Positions 7,998 to 19,079 are shown, counted from the first letter of the stretch. The stretch is 64,000 bases of DNA from an uncultured Oscillospiraceae bacterium (GCA_900540595.1 UQGL01000002.1:1-64000), one strand, 5' to 3'. Made by a program: numbers and translations. The notes: generated by a model not told the origin, from the sequence alone.

Positions 7998-8099
7998 GAG
8001 CAACTTAGGATTTTAGGCTCCGCCGTCTCCCCTGCGGGAGGCGGCGCAAACCCCGCAAGGCTGGCGGTCTTGCGTGCGGTCAAAATCTATCCGCCGGAG
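7998..8099 (+). promoter_or_regulatory. preQ1-III riboswitch controlling queT
   Basis: The 5' part GAGCAACTTAGGATTTTAGG (7998 on), then a GC-rich hairpin, CGCAAACCCC, GGCTGGCGGTC, GCGGTCAAAAT and the final CCGCCGGAG agree almost base for base with the class III preQ1 aptamer that I recall from Faecalibacterium prausnitzii; the differences are compensated in the peripheral hairpin. The last helix (GGCGG pairing with CCGCC) carries the GGAG ribosome site (8096-8099) of the downstream gene, so binding of preQ1 should hide the site and lower translation. The downstream gene is a queuosine-precursor transporter, which fits. Confidence 0.9.
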
Positions 8100-8105
8100 T
8101 ATTGT

Positions 8106-8630
8106 ATGAATATGAAAAAAATGTCCGTCAACCGTCTGGTGCGCTGCGCTGTCATCGCGGCCGTTTATGTAGTGGTCTGTCTGGCGCTTGCCCCGTTCAG
8201 CTATGGGGCGGTGCAGGTGCGCGTGGCTGAGGCACTGTGCCTGCTGCCGGTTTTCGGCGCGGAGTACATCATCGGCGTCACGCTGGGCTGCCTGCTGGCG
8301 AACCTGCTGGGCTCCACCGTCATTGATGTGGTGTTCGGCACGCTGGCCACGCTGCTGGCCTGCCTTGTGACCTACAAGCTGCGTGACATCCGCGTCAAGG
8401 GTCTTGCCATTCCGGCATCCCTGCCGCCCGTTGTTTTTAATATGCTCATCGTGGGCGCGTTCGAGATCACCTTCTTCTTCTCGGACACGGCCCCGACGCT
8501 GGCGCTGGCCTGCTTCAATGCTGTGGCCGTGGCCATCGGCGAGCTGATCAGCTGCACCGTGCTGGGTGTGGCGCTCGTCAAGCTGATCGAGAGCAATGAA
8601 AGCCTGAAAAAGATTTTTACAGAAGAATAA
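8106..8630 (+). CDS. queT: QueT-family transporter for queuosine precursors (ECF S component)
   Basis: 174 residues from ATG 8106; an upstream in-frame TTG (8070) lies inside the riboswitch and is rejected because GGAG at 8096-8099 is 6 bases from ATG 8106. QueT proteins are substrate-binding S components that work with the shared ECF energy module to import a queuosine precursor such as preQ1. The sequence shows five to six hydrophobic segments and the family signature LAPFSYGAVQVRVAEALCLL and EYIIGVTLGCLLANLLGS. No ECF ATPase or T component is present here, as is usual for group II systems. Regulation is by the preQ1-III element directly upstream. Confidence 0.93.
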   Translation: MNMKKMSVNRLVRCAVIAAVYVVVCLALAPFSYGAVQVRVAEALCLLPVFGAEYIIGVTLGCLLANLLGSTVIDVVFGTLATLLACLVTYKLRDIRVKGLAIPASLPPVVFNMLIVGAFEITFFFSDTAPTLALACFNAVAVAIGELISCTVLGVALVKLIESNESLKKIFTEE

Positions 8631-8646
8631 AAACGAGGTAACCTCT

Positions 8647-9291
8647 ATGCGCCCGGAACTGATTTTGTGGGATTGGAACGGTACCCTGCTGGATGATGTC
8701 GAACTCTGTGTGGACGCGCTCAACCGTCTGCTGGCAGACTTCGGCTACCCGCAGCGGTACGACCGCGATCAGTACCGGGCGATTTTTGGCTTTCCCATCG
8801 AGGAATACTATACCCGCGCCGGGTTTGACTTCTCCCGCCACAGCTTTGCCGAGCTGGCGGCGCGGTATATGGAGATCTATGTCCCCGCCAGCGAGGTCTG
8901 CCCGCTGATGGACGGTGCGGCCGAGGCGCTGCAGGCATTCCGCAGTGCCGGGCTGCGGCAGGTCATTTTATCAGCCAGCAAGCGGGATACCCTCTGCCAA
9001 CAGGTCGGGCAGCGCGGCGTGACCCGGTATTTTGACCGGCTGCTGGGCCTGAGCGACATCTACGCCAAGAGCAAGGTGGAGATCGGCCTTGCCTATTTAA
9101 AAGAGGAAGGCTTCGACCCTGCCCGGGCGGTGATGATCGGGGATTCGGTCCATGATTTTGAGGTGGCGCAGGCGCTCGGCGTGGGCTGCGTTTTGCAGTC
9201 CGGCGGCCACCAGCCGGCGGAAACGCTGCGCAAAACCGGCGCACCGGTCGTGGCCGGTTTGCGGGAGGCCGCAGCGCTGATTTTGGAATGA
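8647..9291 (+). CDS. HAD-family phosphatase (phosphoglycolate phosphatase-like)
   Basis: 214 residues. Motif I is DWNGTLLDD (nucleophile D9), motif II ILSASK, motif III the lysine in AKSKVEIGLAYL, motif IV GDSVHDFEVAQALG. A cap domain of helical type (C1) lies between motifs I and II. The layout is that of Gph/PgmB-type phosphatases; substrate unknown. It lies 16 bases behind queT, so it probably shares the riboswitch-controlled transcript, although a link to queuosine metabolism is not evident. Confidence 0.8.
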   Translation: MRPELILWDWNGTLLDDVELCVDALNRLLADFGYPQRYDRDQYRAIFGFPIEEYYTRAGFDFSRHSFAELAARYMEIYVPASEVCPLMDGAAEALQAFRSAGLRQVILSASKRDTLCQQVGQRGVTRYFDRLLGLSDIYAKSKVEIGLAYLKEEGFDPARAVMIGDSVHDFEVAQALGVGCVLQSGGHQPAETLRKTGAPVVAGLREAAALILE

Positions 9292-9325
9292 GCGCTTACG
9301 GGAGGCTGTAGGGGGGTAAAATATA

Positions 9326-10231
9326 ATGTCTGACCGTGTAAAAGGCGCCTGCCTGACGATGGGCGGTGCGGCATGCTGGGGTGTTTCGGGCTGCATGGGG
9401 CAGTATCTGTTCACCCGCGAGGGGATGGATTCCACTTGGCTTGTGCCGATCCGGCTGTTTCTGGCGGGGCTGATTTTATGTGCGTTCTTTTTTGTCAAAA
9501 ACCGCAAAATGCTGTTTGACCCATGGAATTTCAAGAAAAATCCGCGCAATGCCATTGACCTGCTGGTTTACGGTTTGGCCGGTGTCAGCTGTTGCCAGTT
9601 CACCTATTTTCTGACGATCCAGCTGTCCAGTGCGGGCATGGGGACGATCTTGCAGGACCTCTCCCCTGTCATTATTCTGCTGGTGGTCTGCATCCAGCAA
9701 AGGCGCGGGCCGCGGGTGTTTGAGATTTTCTCCATCCTGCTGGCGCTGGTGGGGGTGTTCCTCATCACGACCCACGGCAGCCTGACCGGGCTGGCCGTCA
9801 GCCCGGCGGCGCTGGCGTCGGGCGTTGTCAGCGCCTGCTGCGTTGCCATCTACACGATGTGGCCCAAGAAATTGCAGGAGCAGTACCCCACCCCGATGCT
9901 GCAGGGCTGGGCGTTTTTGATGGGCGGCATTATGTTTGCGCTCATCTTCCGCCCGTGGCAGATCGACTATGTGCCGACGGCGATGGGCGTGTTCGGCATC
10001 TTCACGGTCGTGGTGCTGGGCAACGTGCTGGCGTTCAGCCTGTACATGTCGGGTGTGCCGCTCATCGGCCCGCAGAAGTCCAGTCTCTACAGCTTTGCCG
10101 AACCCGTCACGGCGGCCATCATCAGCACGCTGGTGCTGGGCTCCCCCTTTACGCTGTGGGATGCGCTGGGCTTCGGCTGTATCTTTTTGATGCTGGTGCT
10201 GCTGAGCCTGCCGGCTAAAACAAAAGCATAA
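9326..10231 (+). CDS. DMT-superfamily (EamA) transporter
   Basis: 301 residues with about ten hydrophobic segments in two EamA repeats: the first opens GAACWGVSGCMGQYLF, the second begins near LASGVVSACCVAIYTMWP and ends LYSFAEPVTAAIISTLVLG, a motif characteristic of EamA permeases. The family exports metabolites or amino acids; the substrate cannot be inferred. The ribosome site is GGGGGG. It ends 9 bases before a strong terminator. Confidence 0.88.
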   Translation: MSDRVKGACLTMGGAACWGVSGCMGQYLFTREGMDSTWLVPIRLFLAGLILCAFFFVKNRKMLFDPWNFKKNPRNAIDLLVYGLAGVSCCQFTYFLTIQLSSAGMGTILQDLSPVIILLVVCIQQRRGPRVFEIFSILLALVGVFLITTHGSLTGLAVSPAALASGVVSACCVAIYTMWPKKLQEQYPTPMLQGWAFLMGGIMFALIFRPWQIDYVPTAMGVFGIFTVVVLGNVLAFSLYMSGVPLIGPQKSSLYSFAEPVTAAIISTLVLGSPFTLWDALGFGCIFLMLVLLSLPAKTKA

Positions 10232-10239
10232 TAAGCAAA

Positions 10240-10268
10240 AAGGCTGTCCGCACAGGGCGGCCTTTTTT
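10240..10268 (+). terminator. Terminator of the queT-HAD-EamA run
   Basis: 10-bp stem (10240-10249 with 10255-10264), 5-base loop, T6. Confidence 0.8.
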
Positions 10269-10276
10269 GCTGCCGT

Positions 10277-10304
10277 GTAGGGGCCGGGCATGCCCGGCCC
10301 CTAC
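10277..10304. repeat. 28-bp perfect palindrome, short form of the 86-bp repeat
   Basis: Starts GTAGGGGCC and ends GGCCCCTAC around the centre GCATGC; equals the outer left tetranucleotide joined to a right arm of the 86-bp family, without the variable spacer. Located between EamA terminator and secA promoter. Confidence 0.7.
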
Positions 10305-10339
10305 AACAATATAATAAATAAACCCAATGTAACTATGAA

Positions 10340-10369
10340 TTGACATATCCCCCCGCCCGGGTGTATTAT
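10340..10369 (+). promoter_or_regulatory. secA promoter
   Basis: Consensus -35 TTGACA (10340-10345), 18-bp spacer, TATTAT (10364-10369); about 70 bases of leader before secA. Confidence 0.65.
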
Positions 10370-10440
10370 AGTAGCATGTGTAAAACTATATAATCAGCCG
10401 CACCTCTACGATATGCGGCGGAAGATACAGGGGAACTGTT

Positions 10441-13311
<2,871 letters not shown>

Positions 13312-13319
13312 AACCAAGT

Positions 13320-13352
13320 AAGGCGCTGCCCGGTACATGGCAGCGCCTTTTT
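13320..13352 (+). terminator. secA terminator
   Basis: 11-bp perfect stem (13320-13330 with 13339-13349), 8-base loop, T6. Confidence 0.88.
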
Positions 13353-13368
13353 TGAATGAGGTAACACC

Positions 13369-13773
13369 ATGAAAGCCCGAATCATCCGTGAACCCCGGTG
13401 CGCCCTGCTGTGGCGCATTGATGAAAGCTACCCCAACTACGCCGCCATTGAGCGCGCGGCCAAGCGATATGAGGTGAAGCTGCGCCGTGTGGCAGATGGC
13501 GACCTCGGCGGCATTGTGGGTGACCTCTGCGCGGGCAAGCCTGCCCCGGCTGCTGCGCCGCTCATTGCTGTGCCGGACCGCCCGGCCATTATTATCAGCG
13601 GTCTGCGCCATGATACCGGTGAGCTGGGCGCGTTCCTTGACCTGGTGCAGGCAGGCGGCGCGTCCATTCCGGTGCGCAGCATGGTCACGCCCACCAGCAA
13701 AGGCTGGATGCTGGCGAATCTGCTGCTGGAATTGAACACTGAACACGAAACTGTACAAGGAGAAAAAGCGTGA
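13369..13773 (+). CDS. DUF3783-type small protein
   Basis: 134 residues, no signal peptide or membrane segment. The C-terminal part (PAIIISGLRHDTGELGAFLD, then IPVRSMVTPTSKGWML) resembles the DUF3783 domain, a small alpha/beta fold found in many Clostridia whose function is unknown. Its stop overlaps the apbE start (GTGA), implying coupled expression with the lipoprotein flavinyl transferase. I see no catalytic motif. The start ATG is preceded by GAGGTAAC. Confidence 0.7.
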   Translation: MKARIIREPRCALLWRIDESYPNYAAIERAAKRYEVKLRRVADGDLGGIVGDLCAGKPAPAAAPLIAVPDRPAIIISGLRHDTGELGAFLDLVQAGGASIPVRSMVTPTSKGWMLANLLLELNTEHETVQGEKA

Positions 13774-14789
13774 AGCGCCGCCTTGCTGCGCTGGCGCTGG
13801 CCATGCTGCTCTGCCTGTCGCTGACAGCCTGCCAAAAACAGCAAAAATTGTACAGTGCGACTTGGTTTGACCTGTTTGATACCGTGGCTGTGGTGCAGGG
13901 CTATGCCGCCAGTCAACAGGATTGGGACCGGCAGGCGGCGGTGCTGTATGACGATCTGGCGCACTATAATCAGCTGTTTGACATCTACAACCATTACGAC
14001 GATGTTGTGAACCTGTACGATGTCAACGCGCAGGCTGCCGCCGCACCGGTGCGGGTCGGGGATGAACTATACGCATTTTTGCGCTGGTGTAAGGACACCG
14101 CCTACCCTGCGACCGATGGCGCGACAAACATCGCAGCGGGTGCGGTGCTGCGCCTGTGGCACGATGCGCGGGAGAGTGACTCCCCTGCCCCGCCCGCTGC
14201 GGATGCCATCGCGGAGGCATTGCAGCACATCGACATCGAAAACTTGATTTTGGACGATGCTGCGCAGACTGTCTGCTTTGCCGACCCGGACATGACGCTG
14301 GATGTCGGGGCGGTCGGCAAGGGCTACGCCGTGGAGCAGGCCGCCCGGGCCGCGCAGGTGCGCGGCCTGACAAGTGCCCTGCTGAATGTCGGCGGCAATC
14401 TGCGGGCCATCGGCACCAAGCCCGGCGGAAAGCCGTGGACGGCGGGTGTTGAGAACCCGTGGGGCGATGACCCTGCGTATATTCAGGCCGTTGAGCTGGC
14501 CGATGGAGACAGCTTGGTCATCAGCGGCGACTATCAGCGCTATTTTGAATATGAGGGCGTGCGCTACGCCCATTTGATCGACTTGACCACGGGCTACCCC
14601 GCCCGCTATGTGAGCAGCGTGGCAGTGCTGGCCCACACCGAAGCCGGCGGCTTGGCCGATGCGCTCTCCACAGGGCTTTTCTGCCTGCCGGAGCAGACCG
14701 GCCGCACCCTTGCGGACCGGAACGGCTGGGCCGTCCTGTGGATGCACACCGACAAAAGCACGGCCCAAAGCGCAGACTGGCCGCAATAA
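13770..14789 (+). CDS. apbE: FAD:protein FMN transferase, lipoprotein ApbE
   Basis: 339 residues from a GTG that overlaps the previous stop. The N-terminus is a lipoprotein signal with lipobox LTAC (C21), so the protein is anchored on the outer face of the membrane. ApbE attaches FMN to threonine residues of extracytoplasmic flavoproteins such as RnfG/NqrC or FMN-bind proteins. Family signatures: YPATDGATNIAAGAV, DVGAVGKGYAVEQAA and LLNVGGNLRAIG (Mg/FAD contacts), then YAHLIDLTTGYPA. No RNF complex or FMN-bind target gene lies nearby. A terminator hairpin follows 11 bases after the stop. Confidence 0.93.
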   Translation: MKRRLAALALAMLLCLSLTACQKQQKLYSATWFDLFDTVAVVQGYAASQQDWDRQAAVLYDDLAHYNQLFDIYNHYDDVVNLYDVNAQAAAAPVRVGDELYAFLRWCKDTAYPATDGATNIAAGAVLRLWHDARESDSPAPPAADAIAEALQHIDIENLILDDAAQTVCFADPDMTLDVGAVGKGYAVEQAARAAQVRGLTSALLNVGGNLRAIGTKPGGKPWTAGVENPWGDDPAYIQAVELADGDSLVISGDYQRYFEYEGVRYAHLIDLTTGYPARYVSSVAVLAHTEAGGLADALSTGLFCLPEQTGRTLADRNGWAVLWMHTDKSTAQSADWPQ

Positions 14790-14793
14790 AGCA

Positions 14794-14826
14794 GAAAAAA
14801 AGAGCCGCCGAACATTCGGCGGCTCT
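14794..14826. terminator. Hairpin behind apbE, best terminator on the minus strand
   Basis: 12-bp near-perfect inverted repeat (14801-14812 with 14815-14826). On the plus strand it is followed only by TGCTGT; on the minus strand it is followed by T7, so it would stop antisense transcription well and apbE transcription moderately. Confidence 0.6.
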
Positions 14827-15055
14827 TGCTGTATCAAAGTCTATGAAAGGGCACTCAAAAAATTCCAAAGGGGCACTTAAAAAATCAAGAAAATCCAAGG
14901 GAGAAAATCGGGAAAACGAGTCAAGGTAGGCTCGCTCCACTCCGTTCCGCTCGCCGCCCATTATTCCTCAATGCTTTATCAAAAATCACTCTAAAACGCG
15001 GGAATCCAAGATTTTTTCTTATAGATTTCTGATTTCGCTCTCAAAAATGGCAAAC
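14827..15055. other. AT-richer intergenic stretch with short direct repeats, no gene seen
   Basis: Contains two related 13-16-base segments of the form GGGCACTNAAAAAATTC (about 14850-14885) and scattered A/T tracts, then a GC patch (GCTCGCTCCACTCCGTTCCG). No open frame of note, no tRNA or hairpin with a T-run before 15056. It separates convergent transcripts and might be the remains of a lost gene or element. Confidence 0.4.
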
Positions 15056-15092
15056 AAAAAAGACCCCAAACACCCGGAGGTGCTGGGGTCTT
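15056..15092 (-). terminator. Terminator of the mre/min/mgsA run
   Basis: Minus-strand stem of 8 bp plus inner pairs (15060-15067 with 15085-15092) followed by T6; about 65 bases past the mgsA stop. Confidence 0.75.
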
Positions 15093-15156
15093 ACAATTAT
15101 TTCTCTGTATTTGTCCTTTTTGAGTTCTTGTTGTGCCCTACATCAAAGTCGTTACT

Positions 15157-15561
15157 TCAATGCTGCGGGTTGATGATGGTGCGCCAGTCGAGGTCGCCGT
15201 GCTCCAGACCGTGGATCAGGACTTCGGCGGTGGCGATGTTGGTGGCAACAGGAATGTTGTGGACATCGCAGATGCGCAGCAGGTTCATCTCGTTGGGCTC
15301 ATTGGGCTTGGCGCTGATGGGGTCGCGGAAGAAGAGCAGCATGTCCACCTCTTCACAGGCGATGCGCGCTACGATTTGCTCGGCGCCGCCATGGCCGCCG
15401 GGGAGAAATTTTGTGACCTTCAGCCCGGCGTTCTCCTCGACCAGACGGCCGGTGGTGCCGGTCGCCAGCAGACGGTGCTGTTCCAGAATATGGCGGTAAG
15501 CCATACAGAACTGCACCATCAATTCCTTTTTGGCGTCATGAGCTATCAATGCGATCGTCAT
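15157..15561 (-). CDS. mgsA: Methylglyoxal synthase
   Basis: 134 residues starting MTIALIAHDAKKELMVQF. Converts dihydroxyacetone phosphate to methylglyoxal, a bypass that relieves sugar-phosphate stress. Family motifs: TGTTGRLV (phosphate loop), LPGGHGGAEQI, LLFFRDPISAKPNEPN with the catalytic aspartate, and CDVHNIPVATNIATAEVLI. The start at 15561 is chosen for homology and the GGATGGTGG site upstream; an alternative ATG at 15597 overlaps the minD stop (TGATG) but has no ribosome site. mgsA at the end of a rod/Min locus is a known clostridial arrangement. Confidence 0.93.
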   Translation of the reverse strand: MTIALIAHDAKKELMVQFCMAYRHILEQHRLLATGTTGRLVEENAGLKVTKFLPGGHGGAEQIVARIACEEVDMLLFFRDPISAKPNEPNEMNLLRICDVHNIPVATNIATAEVLIHGLEHGDLDWRTIINPQH

Positions 15562-15596
15562 AAAAATGCCACCATCCTTCGCAGCAGAATTGTTCA

Positions 15597-16337
15597 TCAA
15601 AAGGTCAGGGGTACGCGCTGCCCGCACAGCCGTTTTGCCATCGCCTGTGCGGCAATGACAGCGGGATCCCCGGCGGGCGGTATCGTGCCGTTGGCACCGG
15701 CCAGCTGCAGCGTGCGGCTCTCGGGGATGACTGCCAGCAGCTGGGCACCCACGGTGTCGATACATTCATCCAGATCGGCTACCGAGGCGTTTTTTCCGAA
15801 GCTCTCACGCCGGACACGATTCATGACCAGCCGCACAGCACTCTGCGGGCGGGTCCCGGCCAACAGGCGGTCCGCCACGATCTTGCCGTCACGCAGGGCC
15901 ACGGCATCGGGGGTCAGTACCAGCAGGGCCTTATCCGCCACGGCGGCGGCCGCTGTGAACGGCGCGCCCATGCCGGCGGCGGTGTCCAGAATTACATAAT
16001 CAAAATAGGGGCGCATGGCAACGAGGAGCCGCCCCAGAGGTGCGGCCTCCACCGCGCCGCCCTCATAGGGGGCGCTGATGACCGACAGCCCCGGGTAGAG
16101 CGGGCTGGGCACCACAGCCTTGGCGCCCTCACACCGGCCGCAGAGGACATCCTCGATGTCGTACACCGTGCGGCCGTAGACGCCTGCGATAATGTCCACG
16201 CTGCGCAGACCCGAGTCCAGCTCGATCAGCAGAACCTTACGGCCCAGCCGTGCAAGGCAGGCACCCAGCAGCACAGAAACCGTACTTTTGCCGGTACCGC
16301 CCTTGCCGGAGCAGACCATGATACACTGTGCGTTCAT
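15597..16337 (-). CDS. minD: MinD-family septum-site ATPase
   Basis: 246 residues from ATG 16337 (site GGAGAGGAG; an upstream ATG at 16361 is not supported). Deviant Walker A CSGKGGTGKST at 9-19 with the signature lysine K12, LLIELDSGLRSVDIIAGV and VILDTAAGMGAPF (Walker B). MinD recruits MinC to the membrane to block misplaced division. The C-terminus (AMAKRLCGQRVPLTF) is only weakly like the usual membrane-targeting helix, and neither minC nor minE is adjacent, so a classic Min oscillator is not shown here; another ParA-like role is possible. It has its own promoter although it follows the PBP gene. Confidence 0.8.
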   Translation of the reverse strand: MNAQCIMVCSGKGGTGKSTVSVLLGACLARLGRKVLLIELDSGLRSVDIIAGVYGRTVYDIEDVLCGRCEGAKAVVPSPLYPGLSVISAPYEGGAVEAAPLGRLLVAMRPYFDYVILDTAAGMGAPFTAAAAVADKALLVLTPDAVALRDGKIVADRLLAGTRPQSAVRLVMNRVRRESFGKNASVADLDECIDTVGAQLLAVIPESRTLQLAGANGTIPPAGDPAVIAAQAMAKRLCGQRVPLTF

Positions 16338-16377
16338 GTCGGCTCCTCTCCACAGTTGCATTACACTATCCTATCTT

Positions 16378-16406
16378 ATTTTAACACACTTCCGGCCGGA
16401 CTGCAA
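16378..16406 (-). promoter_or_regulatory. minD-mgsA promoter
   Basis: Minus strand TTGCAG (16401-16406), 17-bp spacer, TAAAAT (16378-16383), about 35 bases before the minD start codon. Confidence 0.6.
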
Positions 16407-16532
16407 CTGGCTTTTTCGTAAAATATAACAGGTCTTTTTTGAAGAAAATCACGATGCGGGACACTTTTTGCTGCGGCCGCGGCGGCAGGCTGTCCGACCG
16501 GGCCGCAGCGGCGCCGAAATGGCGGAAACGAT

Positions 16533-18320
16533 TCAGCTGCCGAACACCGCATCCAGCACGGCCCGCAGGATCGGGGCGGCGTTTGCACCGCCGCCCCCGT
16601 ATTCCAGCACAACGGCCGCCGCAATCTGCGGGGCATCGGCGGGGGCGTAGCCGATCAGCACCGAGTTGACATAGTGCCCGCCGTCGGGGAGCGTGTCTGC
16701 CAGCTGGGGACTGCCGGTTTTGGCGGCGCACAGGACAGGAGCCTCCCGCAGGATGCGGGTGGTCTGCGCCATGCGCTTCATGCCATCGCGGATCGGGCCG
16801 AACACCGCTTCGCCGCCCGGTATCTCGGTAAAGGAGACCGGATACTGCCAAAGAACCTCGCCGGTGGCGGAATTGACGGCCCGGTCGGCAAAATGCAGGG
16901 CAGGGCGCTGCCCGCTGTTGGCCAGCGCCGCCGCATAGGCTGCCAGCTGCAGCGGGGTCACGGCGGTGTTCCCCTGCCCGATGGCGGCCATCAGGGTCAG
17001 GCCGGCCTGATAGTTTTCATCGGTCGTCCATGTCAGGCGGCCGTGCGCCTCGGCAATTTCCACGCCGGTGGGGGCGGCCAGCCCCAGCTGCCGGGCCATG
17101 GCGGAAAAGGCATCTACACCCAGCCGCCGCCCGACATCGTAAAAAAAGATGTTGCAGCTGTATTCCAGAGCGGTGCGCAGATCGACAGGGCCGCTGTGGC
17201 CGTACTGCAGGCAGCCGGGCTGGTAGCCGCTGTAAAAGCCGTAACGGCCGGTGCAGCTGACGGTGGCAGCCGGGTCGATGCCCGCTGTCAGTGCCGCTGC
17301 GGCCACCGCCGGCTTGAAGGCGGATCCCGGGGCGTACAGACCCTGACAGACCCGGTCGAGCAGCGGTGCGGCGCTATCGGCGGAAAGCGCGGCGTAGTCG
17401 GCGCGGTAGGCGTTCAGGTCGAACCCCGGCACATTTGCCGCCGCCAAAATGCCGCCGGTGCGCACATCGACTACTACGGCAGCCCCGGCGCGGCATTCCC
17501 GTCCGGCTCCGGCGGCCCGGGTCGTGCGCAGGGTGTTGATCTGGCCGAGCAGGGCATTCTGCAGCACTTTTTGCAGTGCGCTGTCTGCGGTCAGTACCAG
17601 CGCGGCCCCGGGGCGTGCCTCCCGCAGCTGGACGGTGCGGCGCACCGTGCCGTCAAAGCCGGTGTTGACCAGCAGCCGCCCGTCCTGCCCGCGCAGCAGT
17701 GTGTCGTAGGCGGCCTCCAGTCCGCTCTGGCCGATGACGGCGTCCATGGCAAGGCCGCGCTGTTTGGCGGCGGGCCACTGCTCGGAAGTCAGGGGGCCGG
17801 TAAAGCCCAGCGCATGGGGCAGCAGAGCACCGTCCGGCCAGCTGCGCACGCCCCGGGCCGCAGGCCGCACGGCGCCGCTCTGGACAAGACCGGCCCGGTA
17901 CAGCGCAGTCAGCAGGGCGCTGTCAGCATTCCGGGCCACCGCCAGTTCCCCCGCCGAGGCGGCAGAACAAAAGGCAGCAAGCTGTGTTTCCACATCCTTG
18001 CTGCCTGTCAGTTCCTCTATGGTTTGTACGGTCTTGCGCAGGTCGGTGCCGGGCGGGGCCGGTATGCGCAGGTAGATATCGTATACGGTGGCATCGCGGG
18101 CCAGCACGGTGCCGCCTGCGTCCAGAATGGGACCGCGCGCAGCGTGCTGGGTGACGGTATAGCTTGCCGAGCTGGCCTCGGCGGCCTTGTCGGCGTAATG
18201 GTCAGCCATGACGAACTGCATCCATGCCAGCCGTGCAAAAAAAGCGGCAAATACCGCGCTGCACAGTACCATCAGCACCGCAACGCGGGCGCGGCGGTGT
18301 GATTTATTGCGGTTGGCCAT
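16533..18320 (-). CDS. mrdA: Penicillin-binding protein 2 (class B transpeptidase)
   Basis: 595 residues. Short basic cytoplasmic tail, one membrane anchor (about 12-33), a dimerisation/pedestal region with RGPILDAGGTVLARD (62-76), then the transpeptidase domain with all three active-site motifs: S333-AFK336 (PGSAFKP), S388-CN390 and K534-TG536. It cross-links peptidoglycan, normally in the elongation complex with RodA and MreC. The next gene upstream is mreC (60 bases away), matching the usual mreC-(mreD)-mrdA order with mreD missing. Alanine-rich composition is typical of this genome. Assignment to PBP2 rather than FtsI/SpoVD rests on this context. Confidence 0.88.
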   Translation of the reverse strand: MANRNKSHRRARVAVLMVLCSAVFAAFFARLAWMQFVMADHYADKAAEASSASYTVTQHAARGPILDAGGTVLARDATVYDIYLRIPAPPGTDLRKTVQTIEELTGSKDVETQLAAFCSAASAGELAVARNADSALLTALYRAGLVQSGAVRPAARGVRSWPDGALLPHALGFTGPLTSEQWPAAKQRGLAMDAVIGQSGLEAAYDTLLRGQDGRLLVNTGFDGTVRRTVQLREARPGAALVLTADSALQKVLQNALLGQINTLRTTRAAGAGRECRAGAAVVVDVRTGGILAAANVPGFDLNAYRADYAALSADSAAPLLDRVCQGLYAPGSAFKPAVAAAALTAGIDPAATVSCTGRYGFYSGYQPGCLQYGHSGPVDLRTALEYSCNIFFYDVGRRLGVDAFSAMARQLGLAAPTGVEIAEAHGRLTWTTDENYQAGLTLMAAIGQGNTAVTPLQLAAYAAALANSGQRPALHFADRAVNSATGEVLWQYPVSFTEIPGGEAVFGPIRDGMKRMAQTTRILREAPVLCAAKTGSPQLADTLPDGGHYVNSVLIGYAPADAPQIAAAVVLEYGGGGANAAPILRAVLDAVFGS

Positions 18321-18380
18321 GGGATCACCTCATGTCGTGGATTTCAAACACATTTATTATAGCGGAATTTCGACAAAATA

Positions 18381-19058
18381 TCAATCGGTGCGCACAAAAT
18401 ATACGGCAGCGTGCAGGTCGGCGGTATCGGTCAGCGGGGCGGAGGCCGTCAGCCCGTCCGCATCGGGGACCGGGGCTGCGGCCAGCATACCCAGCCAGTC
18501 CCCGCCCGGGGTGGTCACAATCTCCCCGGCGGTCAGCGTGCAGTCGGCGGGCAGGCCGGTCAGCACCCACTTTCCCGGCGTAGCCAGCCCAACGCAGCTG
18601 CCGCACAGCCCGGCTGCTGCGGTAAAGGCTGCGGTGCAGCGATCACCGTCCGAGCTGGCCACGGTCCCCGCGTACCGCCCGCCCGCGTCCAGCACGGCGG
18701 CACCGGGCGCGGCATCCGGGCAGGCCAGCGTAAGGCCGCACGGCGTCCGGGCCAGCACCCGCGCCGGGGTGACGCAGCCGACGGCGCGCCCGCTGCCAAG
18801 GAGACTGCGCAGGGCCTTATTCTCGGCAACTGCGTCTGCGCTGGCTGCAAGACGCTGATGCAGTGCAAAATTTTCCTGCTGCAGGGCATCGAGCCGCGCA
18901 GTGTACCGCGCCCCGATGACCCGGTCAGCCCGGGCTGCCGCTGCGGGCAGGGCTGCCGCCAGCCGCGGCAGGCAAAACCAAAGCACGGCCGGAACCAGCG
19001 GCAAAAGCCACCAGCGCCGCCGCCTGCGGGAACGCGATAAATCCAGCTGCACAAACAT
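18381..19058 (-). CDS. mreC: MreC-like rod-shape protein
   Basis: 225 residues from ATG 19058. A basic stretch (RSRRRRRWW) precedes one membrane helix, then a coiled-coil-like segment (RYTARLDALQQENFALHQ) and a beta-rich extracellular part with ARVLARTPCGLTLACPD and GDRCTAAFTAAAGLCGSCVG, the MreC beta barrel. MreC scaffolds PBP2 outside the membrane. At 225 residues it is shorter than the usual 280 or so. The start is uncertain: the site TTGGGGTG abuts ATG 19058 and would suit GTG 19052 better; the open frame upstream to 19121 runs through a likely promoter. mreB and mreD are not in the window. Confidence 0.75.
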   Translation of the reverse strand: MFVQLDLSRSRRRRRWWLLPLVPAVLWFCLPRLAAALPAAAARADRVIGARYTARLDALQQENFALHQRLAASADAVAENKALRSLLGSGRAVGCVTPARVLARTPCGLTLACPDAAPGAAVLDAGGRYAGTVASSDGDRCTAAFTAAAGLCGSCVGLATPGKWVLTGLPADCTLTAGEIVTTPGGDWLGMLAAAPVPDADGLTASAPLTDTADLHAAVYFVRTD

Positions 19059-19079
19059 CACCCCAAGGCAGAATATGCC

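Noticed and set aside
8070..8105. Upstream TTG start for queT
   Set aside because: Lies inside the riboswitch aptamer and has no ribosome site.
15562..15765. Longer N-terminus of methylglyoxal synthase
   Set aside because: Extension overlaps minD in another frame; homology begins at MTIALIAHD.
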